Below are positions 26,081-35,235 of a DNA stretch of 64,000 nt, piece by piece. The notes beneath the pieces are model-generated. The model was given only the letters and a program-made list of their open reading frames with translations. It was not told the DNA's origin and ran no database searches. A program made the position numbers and the translations under genes. Where the stretch lies: the NCBI GenBank assembly GCA_018712785.1, contig DVGK01000043.1:1-64000 (forward strand), written 5' to 3'. Position 1 is the stretch's first letter. Every line of letters starts with the position of its first letter. The DNA is from Candidatus Choladousia intestinavium (GTDB lineage: Bacteria > Bacillota > Clostridia > Lachnospirales > Lachnospiraceae).

Positions 26081-27078
26081 TCCGTTTCCCTCCTGGTTTT
26101 TAAATCGAACCGTTCCTGAAGCCGATACCACTCGTCCTGGGCGGGGCGGTCCAGAAACCGGCATTCCTCCCCATTGTAAATCTTACGCGCCTTCTCTTTG
26201 AGGATTTTCCCGATGCATACCGCGGGAATTCCTTCTCTTTCCAGCTCCCGAACCAGATCCTCTCCGTGTTCTGTTCCTGCTATAAGAGAGCCGCCGGAGT
26301 AGAGATTATAGGGATTCACCTGAAAATACTCACAGATCTCTACCGTCTCCTGACGTATAGGAATCTTTTTTAAGTCCACTTCCATTCCAAACTTCCACCG
26401 CTCTCCCAGCTCCCAGAGCCCTCCGAAAATTCCGCCCTGAGAGAGGTCGTGCATCACACAGGAACCGTATCTTCCGATAATCTTGGCCTCTCTCTCCACA
26501 GACATCCAGATTTCAAATTCTTTTGCCCGTTCAATCAAAGCAGGAGGGAAAACCTCCTTCAGTTCTCCCTCTCTCCTTTTAGCCAGAGCAGCCGTTCCTC
26601 CCAGACCGATCCAACGGGTCACCACCAGATCCCAGCCTGGCCGGGGAATCGCCGCGGCTCCTGTCTCGTTTCTTTCTCCCAGACACGTAACCGCATATAC
26701 TGGTTCGGACACGGCAGCGGAAATTTCTGTATGGCCTCCGGCTGCCGCGATCCCCATTCTCCCGGCCTGCTCCGCCAGCTCCTGCATTTTTCTTCGTATA
26801 TCTTTCTCCTCCCATATGTCCGGGAACACGGCCTGGAGGATAAAGTATTTCGGCGTACAGCCCCCGGCAAATAAGTTGTTGGCGCAGGAGAGCAGAATCT
26901 GATCCGGCCGGTCCTCAAACCCCGGTACAAAAGAAGCACAGGAGACAGCCTGCACACTGCCTCCCTGAAAAAAACTGCAGTCTTCCCCGTACTTTTCTCT
27001 CCACCTGGCGTCCTCTGAATAAAGAATCCGCAGCACCGACCTCTTTAAAGCCGCTTCTTCCAGCTTTCCTGTCCTCAT
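26077..27078 (-). CDS. AIR synthase-related (PurM/HypE/SelD-fold) protein
   Basis: A 333-residue protein of the PurM-like ATP-grasping fold. Seen: LLSCANNLFAGGCTPKYFIL, AAGGHTEISAAV (the dimer/ATP motif), PGWDLVVTRWIGLGGTAALA, SCVMHDLSQGGIFGGLWELG and NPYNLYSGGSLIAGTEHGED. These match HypE/AIR-synthase-related proteins, but the HypE carbamoyl tail ending in cysteine is missing and no hyp genes are nearby. The ATG at 27078 follows AAGGAGAAAAGAG; the long upstream extension overlaps the VanW gene's repeats and is an artefact. The reaction is unknown. First gene of the coupled AIRS-Lrp-aminotransferase operon. Confidence 0.8.
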   Translation of the reverse strand: MRTGKLEEAALKRSVLRILYSEDARWREKYGEDCSFFQGGSVQAVSCASFVPGFEDRPDQILLSCANNLFAGGCTPKYFILQAVFPDIWEEKDIRRKMQELAEQAGRMGIAAAGGHTEISAAVSEPVYAVTCLGERNETGAAAIPRPGWDLVVTRWIGLGGTAALAKRREGELKEVFPPALIERAKEFEIWMSVEREAKIIGRYGSCVMHDLSQGGIFGGLWELGERWKFGMEVDLKKIPIRQETVEICEYFQVNPYNLYSGGSLIAGTEHGEDLVRELEREGIPAVCIGKILKEKARKIYNGEECRFLDRPAQDEWYRLQERFDLKTRRETE

Positions 27079-27125
27079 GTCTCTTTTCTCCTTCTCTATA
27101 CAGACGTTCCCGCCGCTCCCATCCG

Positions 27126-28727
27126 CTACTGGATAATCGTAACATCCCCTCCCGTTCCGGAAGCACTCTCCTGGGCTGCCGGAGCCTGCGTCTGGGGCGT
27201 TTCCGTCTGCGCCGCTTCTGTCTGGGGCGCTTCCGTCTGTGCCGCTTCTGTCTGGGGCGCTTCCGTCTGGGTCGTCTCTGTCTGCGCCGCCTCTGTCTGG
27301 ACTCCGTTTGCCAGAAGAGCCTGAACCTGCTCCAGACTGTTCTGCCCTATGGCAGAGTAGAGGGCGCTGGTCAGAGCCGTGTTGGAGGACACCACTCCCA
27401 CCTCCCAGATGGCCGCCGTAGCCTGGTACGTACTGCTGTTTACCTGAATCGTCTCCGAGAGCACTCCGTCGTAGTAGATATTCTTCCACAGCACCGCGGA
27501 CAAGCCCTCATGGGGCGTCTGCACCTGCACAAGATAGCCTACATTCTGGTCTGTCTTTGCCACCAGCTGTATATTATTGGTGGCATCCGTCCTGGCCGTC
27601 ACTTCGCTGACAAATTCGATGGTCCGGTTCGCCGGCCTTGTCTCCTCTCCGTAAATGGTAAAGTTCAGCACTCCGCCATAGGCAGAGCCCGCGATATACA
27701 CCGGCGTCTCCAGGGTATTGGTAAATACCAGATCCATCAGCCCCTCCGCGATGGCTGCGTCCTTGGAGGGATCCACATAGGAAACTGTCATGGTGTGATT
27801 GGATCTCTGATCCACCTGAAGCTCCGCCTTCAGCACCGCGTTATAAAGGGTTGTGGAAACCTGGCAGATTCCTCCCCCGTAGCTGTCCACCACCTGGCCG
27901 CTCTCATAAGAGGGCGCCAGCTCATAGCCGTTTTCCGCCGTAAAGGGCACCACGGCATCCGTTACGGAAAAACTCTCTCCCGGCATTAAAAGGGTCCCGT
28001 TAATCTTTGAGGTTCCCGTCACAATATTCTGGGCCCTGGCCGCTGAAGAAGCTGAATAATCCGTGGTGGCTGTCCCCAGAACATCCGTCATTTTGCTGAG
28101 CGTTTCCGCTGTTACCTCCGGAGACACCCGCTCCACCGTGGCTTCTATCACGGTGTCCCCGGCTGTCCATCCCTCTATGTACTCCTCCAGAGCCGTCAGG
28201 GTAGCGTCCACATCCAGAGTCAGCCCGTCTGTTCCTCCTTCCACATAGAGCAGTCCGTCGTCTCCCATATAAACCGAGCCCTCCACAGGCTCCGAGTTAT
28301 AGGCGCTCATTCCCTCCACAAAGGAACGGAGGGCATCCTCGTCAATGGTATATTCTATCTCAAATTGTATGTTCTGATTCTGAAGATCCTTCTGTTCTTT
28401 ATATCGCTGTACAATATTTCCTGTGGTTCCCAGATGGCTGATCTCTGTAATAAGATCTGTATTTTTCCACTGAAGCCCCAGCTCTCCCCAGGTTCTGGAT
28501 TCCTGGTCTTCATCCATGGTAAGGGTAATCACAGAATCTGAAAGCGCCTGCACCTGCTGCTGTACTACAGTTTCCGCTTCTGCAGCCGTCATTCCGCTTA
28601 CATCCACACCGTTGATAAATACGCCTTCGCTGATCACGTTCTCCCCCGCCTGACAGGTCAGCGCCATCCAGGGCAGCATCAGATAGAAAACCGCCGCCGC
28701 TGCTTTGCACAGTATTCTTTTTTTCAT
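27126..28727 (-). CDS. VanW-family exported protein with peptidoglycan-binding-4-like domain
   Basis: A 533-residue secreted protein. The signal peptide ends near MALTCQAGEN. An N-terminal domain (VFINGVDVSGMTAAEAETVV, then ISHLGTTGNIVQRYKEQKDL) resembles the putative peptidoglycan-binding domain often paired with VanW. The VanW core follows: GTSKINGTLLMPGESFSVTD, ENGYELAPSYESGQVVDS, YGGGICQVSTTLYNAVL. The last 70 residues are a low-complexity tail of Q-T-E-A/P repeats. Role in the cell wall is unknown; VanW occurs in some vancomycin clusters, but no resistance genes are present here. Confidence 0.87.
   Translation of the reverse strand: MKKRILCKAAAAVFYLMLPWMALTCQAGENVISEGVFINGVDVSGMTAAEAETVVQQQVQALSDSVITLTMDEDQESRTWGELGLQWKNTDLITEISHLGTTGNIVQRYKEQKDLQNQNIQFEIEYTIDEDALRSFVEGMSAYNSEPVEGSVYMGDDGLLYVEGGTDGLTLDVDATLTALEEYIEGWTAGDTVIEATVERVSPEVTAETLSKMTDVLGTATTDYSASSAARAQNIVTGTSKINGTLLMPGESFSVTDAVVPFTAENGYELAPSYESGQVVDSYGGGICQVSTTLYNAVLKAELQVDQRSNHTMTVSYVDPSKDAAIAEGLMDLVFTNTLETPVYIAGSAYGGVLNFTIYGEETRPANRTIEFVSEVTARTDATNNIQLVAKTDQNVGYLVQVQTPHEGLSAVLWKNIYYDGVLSETIQVNSSTYQATAAIWEVGVVSSNTALTSALYSAIGQNSLEQVQALLANGVQTEAAQTETTQTEAPQTEAAQTEAPQTEAAQTETPQTQAPAAQESASGTGGDVTIIQ
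27190..27300 (-). repeat. Low-complexity repeats coding the Gln-Thr-Glu tail
   Basis: Near-identical 12- to 30-base units built on GCCGCTTCTGTCTGGGGC and GCTTCCGTCTG, as read on the plus strand, encode QTEAAQTE/QTEAPQTE in the VanW protein's C-terminal tail. Copy number could vary by slippage. Confidence 0.75.
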
Positions 28728-28776
28728 AGATCAATCCCCTTCACAATTTAGAAAATCCCGCCTCTCTGTTCTCAAA

Positions 28777-28884
28777 TCAGTAGAGAGCCGGGAGCAGCAT
28801 GCCAAGTACCATGGCCACAACAATCAAAATCACGATCACTGCCGCGATCCTCTGTTTCGTCTTTGAATCATGAAAATTCATCAT
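28777..28884 (-). CDS. Tiny single-span membrane protein (35 aa)
   Basis: Five bases after the exonuclease stop, a short frame encodes a charged start (MMNFHDSKTKQR) and one hydrophobic helix (IAAVIVILIVVAMVLGMLLP) ending ALY. The ATG follows AAAGGT..AAAGGCT inside the end of the exonuclease gene, which implies translational coupling. Size, charge pattern and the stop just after the helix look like a real small membrane protein; its role is unknown. A second in-frame ATG directly follows the first. Confidence 0.6.
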   Translation of the reverse strand: MMNFHDSKTKQRIAAVIVILIVVAMVLGMLLPALY

Positions 28885-28889
28885 AGCCT

Positions 28890-29603
28890 TTACCTTTTCA
28901 TCCTTCCATATTTTAATATAATTCCGTCAATCATCCGGGAAGCTTCGCTTTTCGTGAGCTCCTCAATTTTGACGTTATCATTTATTCTATGATATTTTAG
29001 TAAATCCCGCAAGTAGACTTTTTGTGAATTCGTAATGGGACTGGCCTTTTTCACTTTAAAGTTCAAGGCAGACGGCTCAAAAAGCTCCGGATATACTTCC
29101 GAATATTCCTCTTTCAGCCTCTCATAAATCCTGGCTGCCGTCAGTGCATCGTCCAGAGCTCTGTGGTGATGCTCCTGAGGAATTCCATAATAGGCAGATA
29201 CCTGGTCCAGAGATTTCTTTGGAAGCCCCGGAAGACAGCATCTGGAAATCCTCAAAGTATCCAGTCCCTTTCTCTCATAAGAAAATCCCAGAGATACAGC
29301 GTTCTGTTTCATAAAACCATAATCGAAAGAGAGATTGTGGCCCAGAAGCACCTCTTCCCCCGAAAAGTCCAGAAACGCTGTCAGCCCTTCCTTCAGGGAA
29401 GGACTTCCCAGAACCATTTCCCGGGTAATTCCCGTAAGCTCAGAGATAAACGGCGGAATCGGAATGCCGCAGTCAATGAAAGTGGAAAAGGTTCCCGTCA
29501 CTTCCCCTTCCTCCACTTTTACCGCGCCGATCTCCAGAATCCGGTCTGTATCGGGCCTTAGACCTGTGGTTTCCAAATCCAGAGCAATATAGCTGTTTCT
29601 CAT
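28890..29603 (-). CDS. DnaQ-like 3'-5' exonuclease
   Basis: A 237-residue DEDDh exonuclease. ExoI motif ALDLETTGL at residues 7-15, ExoII HNLSFDYGFM and ExoIII HHRALDDALTAARI supply the catalytic acids and histidine. The C-terminal 60 residues (ITNSQKVYLRDLLKYHRIND) form an extra domain not found in the smallest epsilon subunits. It could proofread or act in repair or RNA turnover; it is too short to be PolC itself. GAAGGAG precedes the ATG. It lies 91 bases downstream of the radical SAM gene. Confidence 0.87.
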   Translation of the reverse strand: MRNSYIALDLETTGLRPDTDRILEIGAVKVEEGEVTGTFSTFIDCGIPIPPFISELTGITREMVLGSPSLKEGLTAFLDFSGEEVLLGHNLSFDYGFMKQNAVSLGFSYERKGLDTLRISRCCLPGLPKKSLDQVSAYYGIPQEHHHRALDDALTAARIYERLKEEYSEVYPELFEPSALNFKVKKASPITNSQKVYLRDLLKYHRINDNVKIEELTKSEASRMIDGIILKYGRMKR

Positions 29604-29694
29604 TGTCTTTTGTCTCCTTCGTTCCGTTCTGTTTCATGTCCATGTCCGGCTCCCGGCGCTGTCTCTGAATCGCCGCCTGTCACAGCAGGGAAAT

Positions 29695-31449
29695 CTATTC
29701 TCCGACTTCATAGATTTTGGCGTCATAGGTAAGAGGATTTCTCCTGCCATAGTCAAACAAAATCCAACTATCCTTTCTCTCTCCCTTTCCCAGGACATCA
29801 AAATGAAAATGCTCCAGATGAGTCATATGCATAAGCTGCTTCCAGCTTCTTTCCCTGTATTCCGGAAGATATTTTCTTTCCTCCGCTTCTTTTTTATAAA
29901 ACTCAGCTGCTTTCTCTCTTTCATCCGCATCGGTCTCTTTCCAGAAAGGTCTGGATTTTGCTTTTTCTCTGAGATACAGGTCGAAGACCAGAAGCTCTTC
30001 ATACAGCTGTCCTTGCTCCCGTCCCTTCAAAAGAGCGAAGCCTCGCAAAAGCTCCATTCTCTGAAGTCTGGAGTATTTTCTCCCCGGCTCTGTATGTCTC
30101 TTCCTGTACGCAGCCAGATTTTCATACATGGAAAAGGGGGAAGGAAAGCTTTTTTCCAGAGCCCTCATTGTAAAACGGTACTGACCGCTGTTGTAGTAAA
30201 TTTCCAGAACCTCCTCGATCTCTTTTAATTTCAGCAGTTCCTCACAGGTCATCCACTTCGTCTGAAGCACCTCATAGGGCGGACGGCTCCTATAGATGAT
30301 TCCGTATTTTTCCGTCTCCCGGTACAGAGGCGAGCCCTTCAGCACCTTTAAAAATCCCAGTTGAAGTTCCTGGGGGTGCAGGCCGTATACCTGGTTAAAG
30401 GAATCGGCAAAGCTTTCCATATCCTCCCAGGGCAGCCCGGCGATCAGATCCAGGTGCTGATGAACCCTTCCAGTCTTCGCGATCCTCCTGACCGGCTCCT
30501 GGATTTTGTCAAAAAATGCCTGCCGTCCGATAGCCTCCAGGGTCTTCTCATTTACAGACTGGACGCCGATCTCCAGCTGCACAAGCCCCGGACGCATTGC
30601 GGAAAGAACCGTGATCTCATCCTCTGTCAGCAGGTCGCCGGAGATTTCAAAATGAAAATTCGTAATTCCGTTGTCATGCTTCTGAAGATATTTCCAAATC
30701 CGGACTGTTCTGGAGGGACTGCAGTTAAAGGTTCTGTCTACAAATTTTACCTGTTTCACTTTTTTCTCCAGGAAAAAGGATAATTCCTCTTCCACCAGCT
30801 CTATGCGGCGGAACCGCACGCCTTTTTCAACCGAGGAGAGGCAATAGCTGCAGCCAAAGGGGCATCCCCGGCTGCTTTCATAATAGAGGATTCGGTTCTC
30901 AAAGGGAGCTTCCTCTCCCATAAGTCCCCGGTATACAAAGGGAAGCTCATCCAGGTCAGGAAGAAGGGCCGGTCCTGTCTCTGAAATCATCCTCGTCTCT
31001 TCCTGTCCTCCGGCATCCCGCCGGAACGCCAGCCCGGGAATGTCCTCTAATCTCCCGCTCCCTGTCTCATAGTACTGAAGAAGCTTTGCAAAGGTTTTCT
31101 CTCCCTCTCCTCTCATCAGGCCGTCAAATTGGGGATTTTCCTTTAAAAATCCGGCGGGTTCCCAGGACACCTCCGGTCCCCCTGCCCAGATTTTGGTTTC
31201 AGGAAGCACTTTTTTCACATTTTCAGCCGTTTCCAGTACCAGCTCCCGATTCCAGATGTAGCAGGAAAAAAACAGAAGCTTTGGCTGTTCCCTGAAAATC
31301 ATGGAGAAAATCTCCTCCGGCTGCTGGTTGACCGTACACTCGATCAGAGTAATTTTATCCTCATATTCCGGAACACTGGCCTTCAGACTGTATACCGCCA
31401 GATTAGAATGAATATATTTCGCGTTTATGGCCACAAGAACAATCTTCAT
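29695..31449 (-). CDS. B12-binding-fold radical SAM protein (DUF4080 type)
   Basis: A 584-residue protein with an N-terminal cobalamin-binding-like Rossmann domain (MKIVLVAINAKYIHSNLAVY, IWAGGPEVSWEPAGFL), then a radical SAM barrel with the cluster motif C-x3-C-x2-C in SSRGCPFGCSYCLSS, and a C-terminal region of about 200 residues (RFTMRALEKSFPSPFSMYENLAAY) matching the DUF4080 type. The substrate is unknown. AAGGAGG precedes the ATG. It starts 28 bases after the ASKHA corrinoid-activator-like gene, so the two are probably co-transcribed; both are linked to corrinoid chemistry by fold. Confidence 0.85.
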   Translation of the reverse strand: MKIVLVAINAKYIHSNLAVYSLKASVPEYEDKITLIECTVNQQPEEIFSMIFREQPKLLFFSCYIWNRELVLETAENVKKVLPETKIWAGGPEVSWEPAGFLKENPQFDGLMRGEGEKTFAKLLQYYETGSGRLEDIPGLAFRRDAGGQEETRMISETGPALLPDLDELPFVYRGLMGEEAPFENRILYYESSRGCPFGCSYCLSSVEKGVRFRRIELVEEELSFFLEKKVKQVKFVDRTFNCSPSRTVRIWKYLQKHDNGITNFHFEISGDLLTEDEITVLSAMRPGLVQLEIGVQSVNEKTLEAIGRQAFFDKIQEPVRRIAKTGRVHQHLDLIAGLPWEDMESFADSFNQVYGLHPQELQLGFLKVLKGSPLYRETEKYGIIYRSRPPYEVLQTKWMTCEELLKLKEIEEVLEIYYNSGQYRFTMRALEKSFPSPFSMYENLAAYRKRHTEPGRKYSRLQRMELLRGFALLKGREQGQLYEELLVFDLYLREKAKSRPFWKETDADEREKAAEFYKKEAEERKYLPEYRERSWKQLMHMTHLEHFHFDVLGKGERKDSWILFDYGRRNPLTYDAKIYEVGE

Positions 31450-31477
31450 ATTTCCTCCTTACGCATCTGCCGCACCG

Positions 31478-33097
31478 TCAGGGCCGATTTGCAAGTTTAG
31501 GCACAGCGCCTTCTTCCGCCGGTTTTCCCCGCCGCCTGCCGTTCAGTTTTTCTTTTACAGAAGGGTACTGATTCAGATCTGTGTAAGGCAGAAACTGCGC
31601 TTTATGCATCTTTTCCAAAAAATCGCCGGCATTTCCAAATTGAAGGTACGTAATGTTCTCCATAATTTTTTCTATATCCTTCAGCATCTCCCGATTCAGC
31701 AAAAGCTCTGCCGCCCCTTTCAGAGAGGCGTTTCCCAGAACGCAGAATTTCTCTCTGGGGAGATCCGGATAAATGCCTATGGTAACGGCAGCTTCCAGCT
31801 CAAGATGTGTCCCGAAGCCCCCTGCCAGATAGAAGCGGCCAATCTGTCCAGCCTCCAGTCCGAATTCTTCCAGCAGATATTCTACCATGGTATGGGCAGC
31901 GGCCTTTGTCCGGATAAACTCCTGCACATCTGTCTGGGTAAAAACAAGGTCTTCTCCCTGATCGGACTCATCTGCCCAGGCGTAGCATACTGCCGGCTCT
32001 TCCTTTTCAGGAGCCAGGTGGTTGGGTACTTTTATAATCCTGTCAAATTTATCTATATTAAAATTCCCCGCCGAATCCACCCAGCCCTCCAGGAACATTT
32101 CCGCAAGAAGCTCTACAATTCCGGACCCGCAGATTCCCCTTGGCTTTCCTCCGCCTATAGTGTGAATTTTAAGTGTCCCCCGCGAGATGGAAACACAGTC
32201 CACCGCCCCTTTCTCGGCCCTCATGCCATATCGGCTGATGCCTCCCTCCAGAGCAGGGCCGGCTGCTCCTGCTCCTGCCAGGAGAAATTCCGCGTTCCCC
32301 GCCACCAGCTCTCCGTTGGTTCCTATGTCGATAAAGACGGAAAGCTCTTCTCCTTTATAAAAACCGGCTTCCAGAAGACCGCTGATAATATCCCCGCCCA
32401 GATAATTGGCTGCTGAAGGGAAAATATATACGTAGCCGGGCATCTCAATCCCCAGCTCTTTTCCCCTGATAAATCCGCCCTCTTTTGCTGCCGGCGCGAA
32501 GGGCGTCTCAAAGACAGGCCAGGGAAATAATCCCAGAAGCAGATGAATCATGGTAGTGTTTCCCGCCACAGTCATACACAGATATTCGTCTCTTGGCACC
32601 CCGCACTCCTCTTCGCAGAGCTCCAGCAGCCGATTCAGGCCGTCGGCTGTCAGTTCCTGCAGCTCCCGTAGGTGTTCCGGCTGATCTTTTGTATAAAAAA
32701 TACGGCTTAAAATTTCTTCGCCATAGGGAATCTGGGGATTAAAGATGCTTTGGGACGCCGCCTCTTTGCCTGTATCCAGATCTATGACCTTCATCATAAT
32801 GGTGGTGCTTCCCAAATCCACTGCTGCCCCATACTGACACTGCGAGGTGTCGCCCTTTTCCAGCCGCAGAACCTCCCATTTTTCTCCCTGCCATCCCAGA
32901 ACAGCCGTAAATTTCCATTCTGCTTCCCGGCAGAAGGGATAGAGGGTTCTGAGCGTTTTTAAGGGGACAACCGCCTCATACCCCTGTTCCCTCAGACCGT
33001 CCAGCAGCCGCTCCCGGTCGCCTCTGGCGTCCTCTTCTGTGGGAGGTGAAAGTTCCAGATATATTTTTCTGCCTAATCCATCATGCTTTTTTTCCAT
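31478..33097 (-). CDS. ASKHA-domain protein (RACo-like, DUF4445) without an iron-sulfur domain
   Basis: A 539-residue ATPase-fold protein like the C-terminal part of RACo, the reductive activator of corrinoid proteins. Nucleotide-site stretches are visible: GAAVDLGSTTIMMKVIDL, FIDIGTNGELV, LAGAGAAGPALEGGISRYGM and FYLAGGFGTHLELEAAVTIG. RACo normally has an N-terminal 2Fe-2S domain with four cysteines. The first 80 residues here hold only one cysteine, so that domain is absent. The ATG at 33097 follows AAAGGAG; the longer frame lacks a ribosome site. No corrinoid methyltransferase is nearby, so activation of such a protein is only inferred. Confidence 0.8.
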   Translation of the reverse strand: MEKKHDGLGRKIYLELSPPTEEDARGDRERLLDGLREQGYEAVVPLKTLRTLYPFCREAEWKFTAVLGWQGEKWEVLRLEKGDTSQCQYGAAVDLGSTTIMMKVIDLDTGKEAASQSIFNPQIPYGEEILSRIFYTKDQPEHLRELQELTADGLNRLLELCEEECGVPRDEYLCMTVAGNTTMIHLLLGLFPWPVFETPFAPAAKEGGFIRGKELGIEMPGYVYIFPSAANYLGGDIISGLLEAGFYKGEELSVFIDIGTNGELVAGNAEFLLAGAGAAGPALEGGISRYGMRAEKGAVDCVSISRGTLKIHTIGGGKPRGICGSGIVELLAEMFLEGWVDSAGNFNIDKFDRIIKVPNHLAPEKEEPAVCYAWADESDQGEDLVFTQTDVQEFIRTKAAAHTMVEYLLEEFGLEAGQIGRFYLAGGFGTHLELEAAVTIGIYPDLPREKFCVLGNASLKGAAELLLNREMLKDIEKIMENITYLQFGNAGDFLEKMHKAQFLPYTDLNQYPSVKEKLNGRRRGKPAEEGAVPKLANRP

Positions 33098-33223
33098 CTT
33101 TCTCCTTTTCTGAATCAATCTGAATGATATGCGAAATGCCGCACAGGCAAACTTCAGGGACAAAACGCATTCTTCTTTTTATCCCTGTGTCTGTACGGCA
33201 CCTTTCCATGCATACCGCAGTCA

Positions 33224-34156
33224 TTACAGCACCAGCTTGGCCGCTCCGTAAATCCCGGCGTCATTTCCCAGCTCTGCCAGGACGAATTCTGTCTCCTTGC
33301 AGGATGAGAACGCATACTTTTTAAAGTTTTTCACAATAAAATCCAGCAGAATCGGCCCGGCCTTTGACACGCCGCCCCCGATTACAATCACCTGTGGATC
33401 CGCCACTGACGCAAAGATGGACAATGCCTTTCCCAGGTACAGTCCAAACCGTTCCGCCACCCGGACGGCCAGAGCGTCTCCTTCTTTTACAGCGTCGAAT
33501 ACCGCCTTGGCGGATATATGTCGTCCCCGTAAGAGAGATGGCTCCTGGCTCTTCTCCAGCTCCTCCCTGGCGAGACGGGCAATTCCTGTTGCCGATGCCA
33601 CTTGCTCCAGGCATCCGCAGTTGCCGCAGTTGCAGGGATCCGTAATCGAGTCCTCCACATGTACGTGTCCAATCTCCCCTCCGGCCCCGTGGGCTCCGGC
33701 AATCACCTTTTCATTTACGATAATTCCTCCTCCCACACCGGTTCCGAGAGTCACCATGATCAGACTGCGTCTGCCTGAGGCGCCGCCCTTCCAAAGCTCA
33801 CCCAGGGCTGCTACGTTTGCGTCATTCCCTGCCTTTACCTTCAGTCCGGTCAGCTCTTCCAGATCCTTTTCAATACATACATGCCCCCAGTGCAGATTCA
33901 CAGCCACCGGCACCTCTCCATTGTCGTTCACCGGTCCCGGAACACCGATTCCTACTCCAGCCACCTCTTCCCGCTGAATTTTCTTTTCTTCCATTTTCTT
34001 CAAAATAGCAGAAGCAACATCCGGAAGAATATACTTTCCGTTCTCCTGAATCCTGGTAGGAATCTCCCATTTATCCAGGAGCTGGCCTTCCGTTGTAAAA
34101 AACCCGCATTTTACAGTGGTACCTCCCACATCTATCCCAAAACAATACCTTTTCAT
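33224..34156 (-). CDS. ROK-family glucokinase
   Basis: A 310-residue cytosolic sugar kinase. N-terminal ATP motif FGIDVGGTTVKCGFF, sugar site NLHWGH and GNDANVAALGELW, TLGTGVGGGII, GGEIGHVHVED, and the ROK zinc motif CNCGNCGCLEQ are all present and intact, and no DNA-binding domain precedes them. Glucose is the likely substrate. It follows hprK by 15 bases with GGAGGT before the ATG, so glucose phosphorylation and the carbon-catabolite sensor are co-expressed. Confidence 0.92.
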   Translation of the reverse strand: MKRYCFGIDVGGTTVKCGFFTTEGQLLDKWEIPTRIQENGKYILPDVASAILKKMEEKKIQREEVAGVGIGVPGPVNDNGEVPVAVNLHWGHVCIEKDLEELTGLKVKAGNDANVAALGELWKGGASGRRSLIMVTLGTGVGGGIIVNEKVIAGAHGAGGEIGHVHVEDSITDPCNCGNCGCLEQVASATGIARLAREELEKSQEPSLLRGRHISAKAVFDAVKEGDALAVRVAERFGLYLGKALSIFASVADPQVIVIGGGVSKAGPILLDFIVKNFKKYAFSSCKETEFVLAELGNDAGIYGAAKLVL

Positions 34157-34171
34157 CTGTTTTACCTCCGG

Positions 34172-35110
34172 TCAATTTTCATCTTTGTTCTTCATCAGGC
34201 TGTTCTGTACCCGATTGTACAGCTCCTGAGCCGCATTGTATCCCATCTTTTTCTGCCGGTGATTCGCGGCGGCTGATTCCACGATCACGGCCAGGTTCCG
34301 CCCGGGACGGATGGGAAGGGACTGGCAGACAACTTTATTTCCTAAGAACTCCGTATACTGCTCTTCCAGTCCGAGACGGTCGTACTCCTTCTCCCGGTCC
34401 CACTCCTCAAGCTTGATCACCAGATCAATGGACTGGGTATTTTTTACACTTGCTACACCGAAGAGGGTCTTCACATCAATGATTCCAATTCCTCTCAACT
34501 CAATGAAATGGCGGGTAATATCCGGAGCGGTTCCGATCAGTGTTTCATCGCTTACCTTCCGTATCTCCACTACGTCATCTGTTACCAGACGGTGTCCCCG
34601 CTTAATCAGCTCCAGGGCCGCCTCGCTTTTTCCGATTCCGCTTTCGCCCATAATCATGACGCCTTCTCCATATACATCCACCAGCACGCCGTGAATAGAA
34701 ATACAGGGGGCCAATTCCACATTCAGCCATCGGATCACTTCCGCCATAAAGGACGAGGTGGTTGTCTTCGTAGTAAAAATCGGCACCTCATACTTCTCCG
34801 CCAGCCGCAGCATGTCCTCATCCGGCTCTGTCATGGTAGTATAAATCACGCACGGAACATGGTAAGACAAAAACTTTTCATACACGGGGATCTTCTTCTC
34901 TCTGGGAAGATGCTCCAGATACGTATATTCCACGTACCCGATAATCTGCACTCTCTGAGAATAAAAATGATCAAAATAACCTGTAAGCTGGAGCGCCGGC
35001 CGGTTGATCTCCGAAGTAACGATCTTCTTCCCTGTCATATCAATATTGGGAAGTACATTGGTCAGGTTCATTTTATCCGCCAGCTTCTCAATTGAAACAC
35101 TGCTTGCCAT
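34172..35110 (-). CDS. hprK: HPr kinase/phosphorylase
   Basis: A 312-residue bifunctional enzyme that phosphorylates HPr at Ser-46 or removes that phosphate, so setting CcpA-dependent catabolite repression. The N-terminal regulatory domain (first 130 residues) is followed by the P-loop GESGIGKSEAALEL and the family signature ELRGIGIIDVKTLFGV. Length and order are normal. Its presence implies CcpA/cre-type control of the sugar genes in this window. Confidence 0.96.
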   Translation of the reverse strand: MASSVSIEKLADKMNLTNVLPNIDMTGKKIVTSEINRPALQLTGYFDHFYSQRVQIIGYVEYTYLEHLPREKKIPVYEKFLSYHVPCVIYTTMTEPDEDMLRLAEKYEVPIFTTKTTTSSFMAEVIRWLNVELAPCISIHGVLVDVYGEGVMIMGESGIGKSEAALELIKRGHRLVTDDVVEIRKVSDETLIGTAPDITRHFIELRGIGIIDVKTLFGVASVKNTQSIDLVIKLEEWDREKEYDRLGLEEQYTEFLGNKVVCQSLPIRPGRNLAVIVESAAANHRQKKMGYNAAQELYNRVQNSLMKNKDEN

Positions 35111-35235
35111 TTCTGCTAACCTCCATCTCTGCTTTTCCTGTGGGCTGTATCTGCACGTTCCCCACAGCCGTTTTCTTAATTATTATAAAGAATGAAACGG
35201 AATTTGTCCACCACATCAGAGGTTTTCCCCGGGGT

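Noticed and set aside
27079-27489. N-terminal extension of the AIR-synthase-like protein with Gly/Ser/Asp repeats
   Set aside because: It is the VanW tail repeats read in another frame; the real start at 27078 has a good ribosome site.
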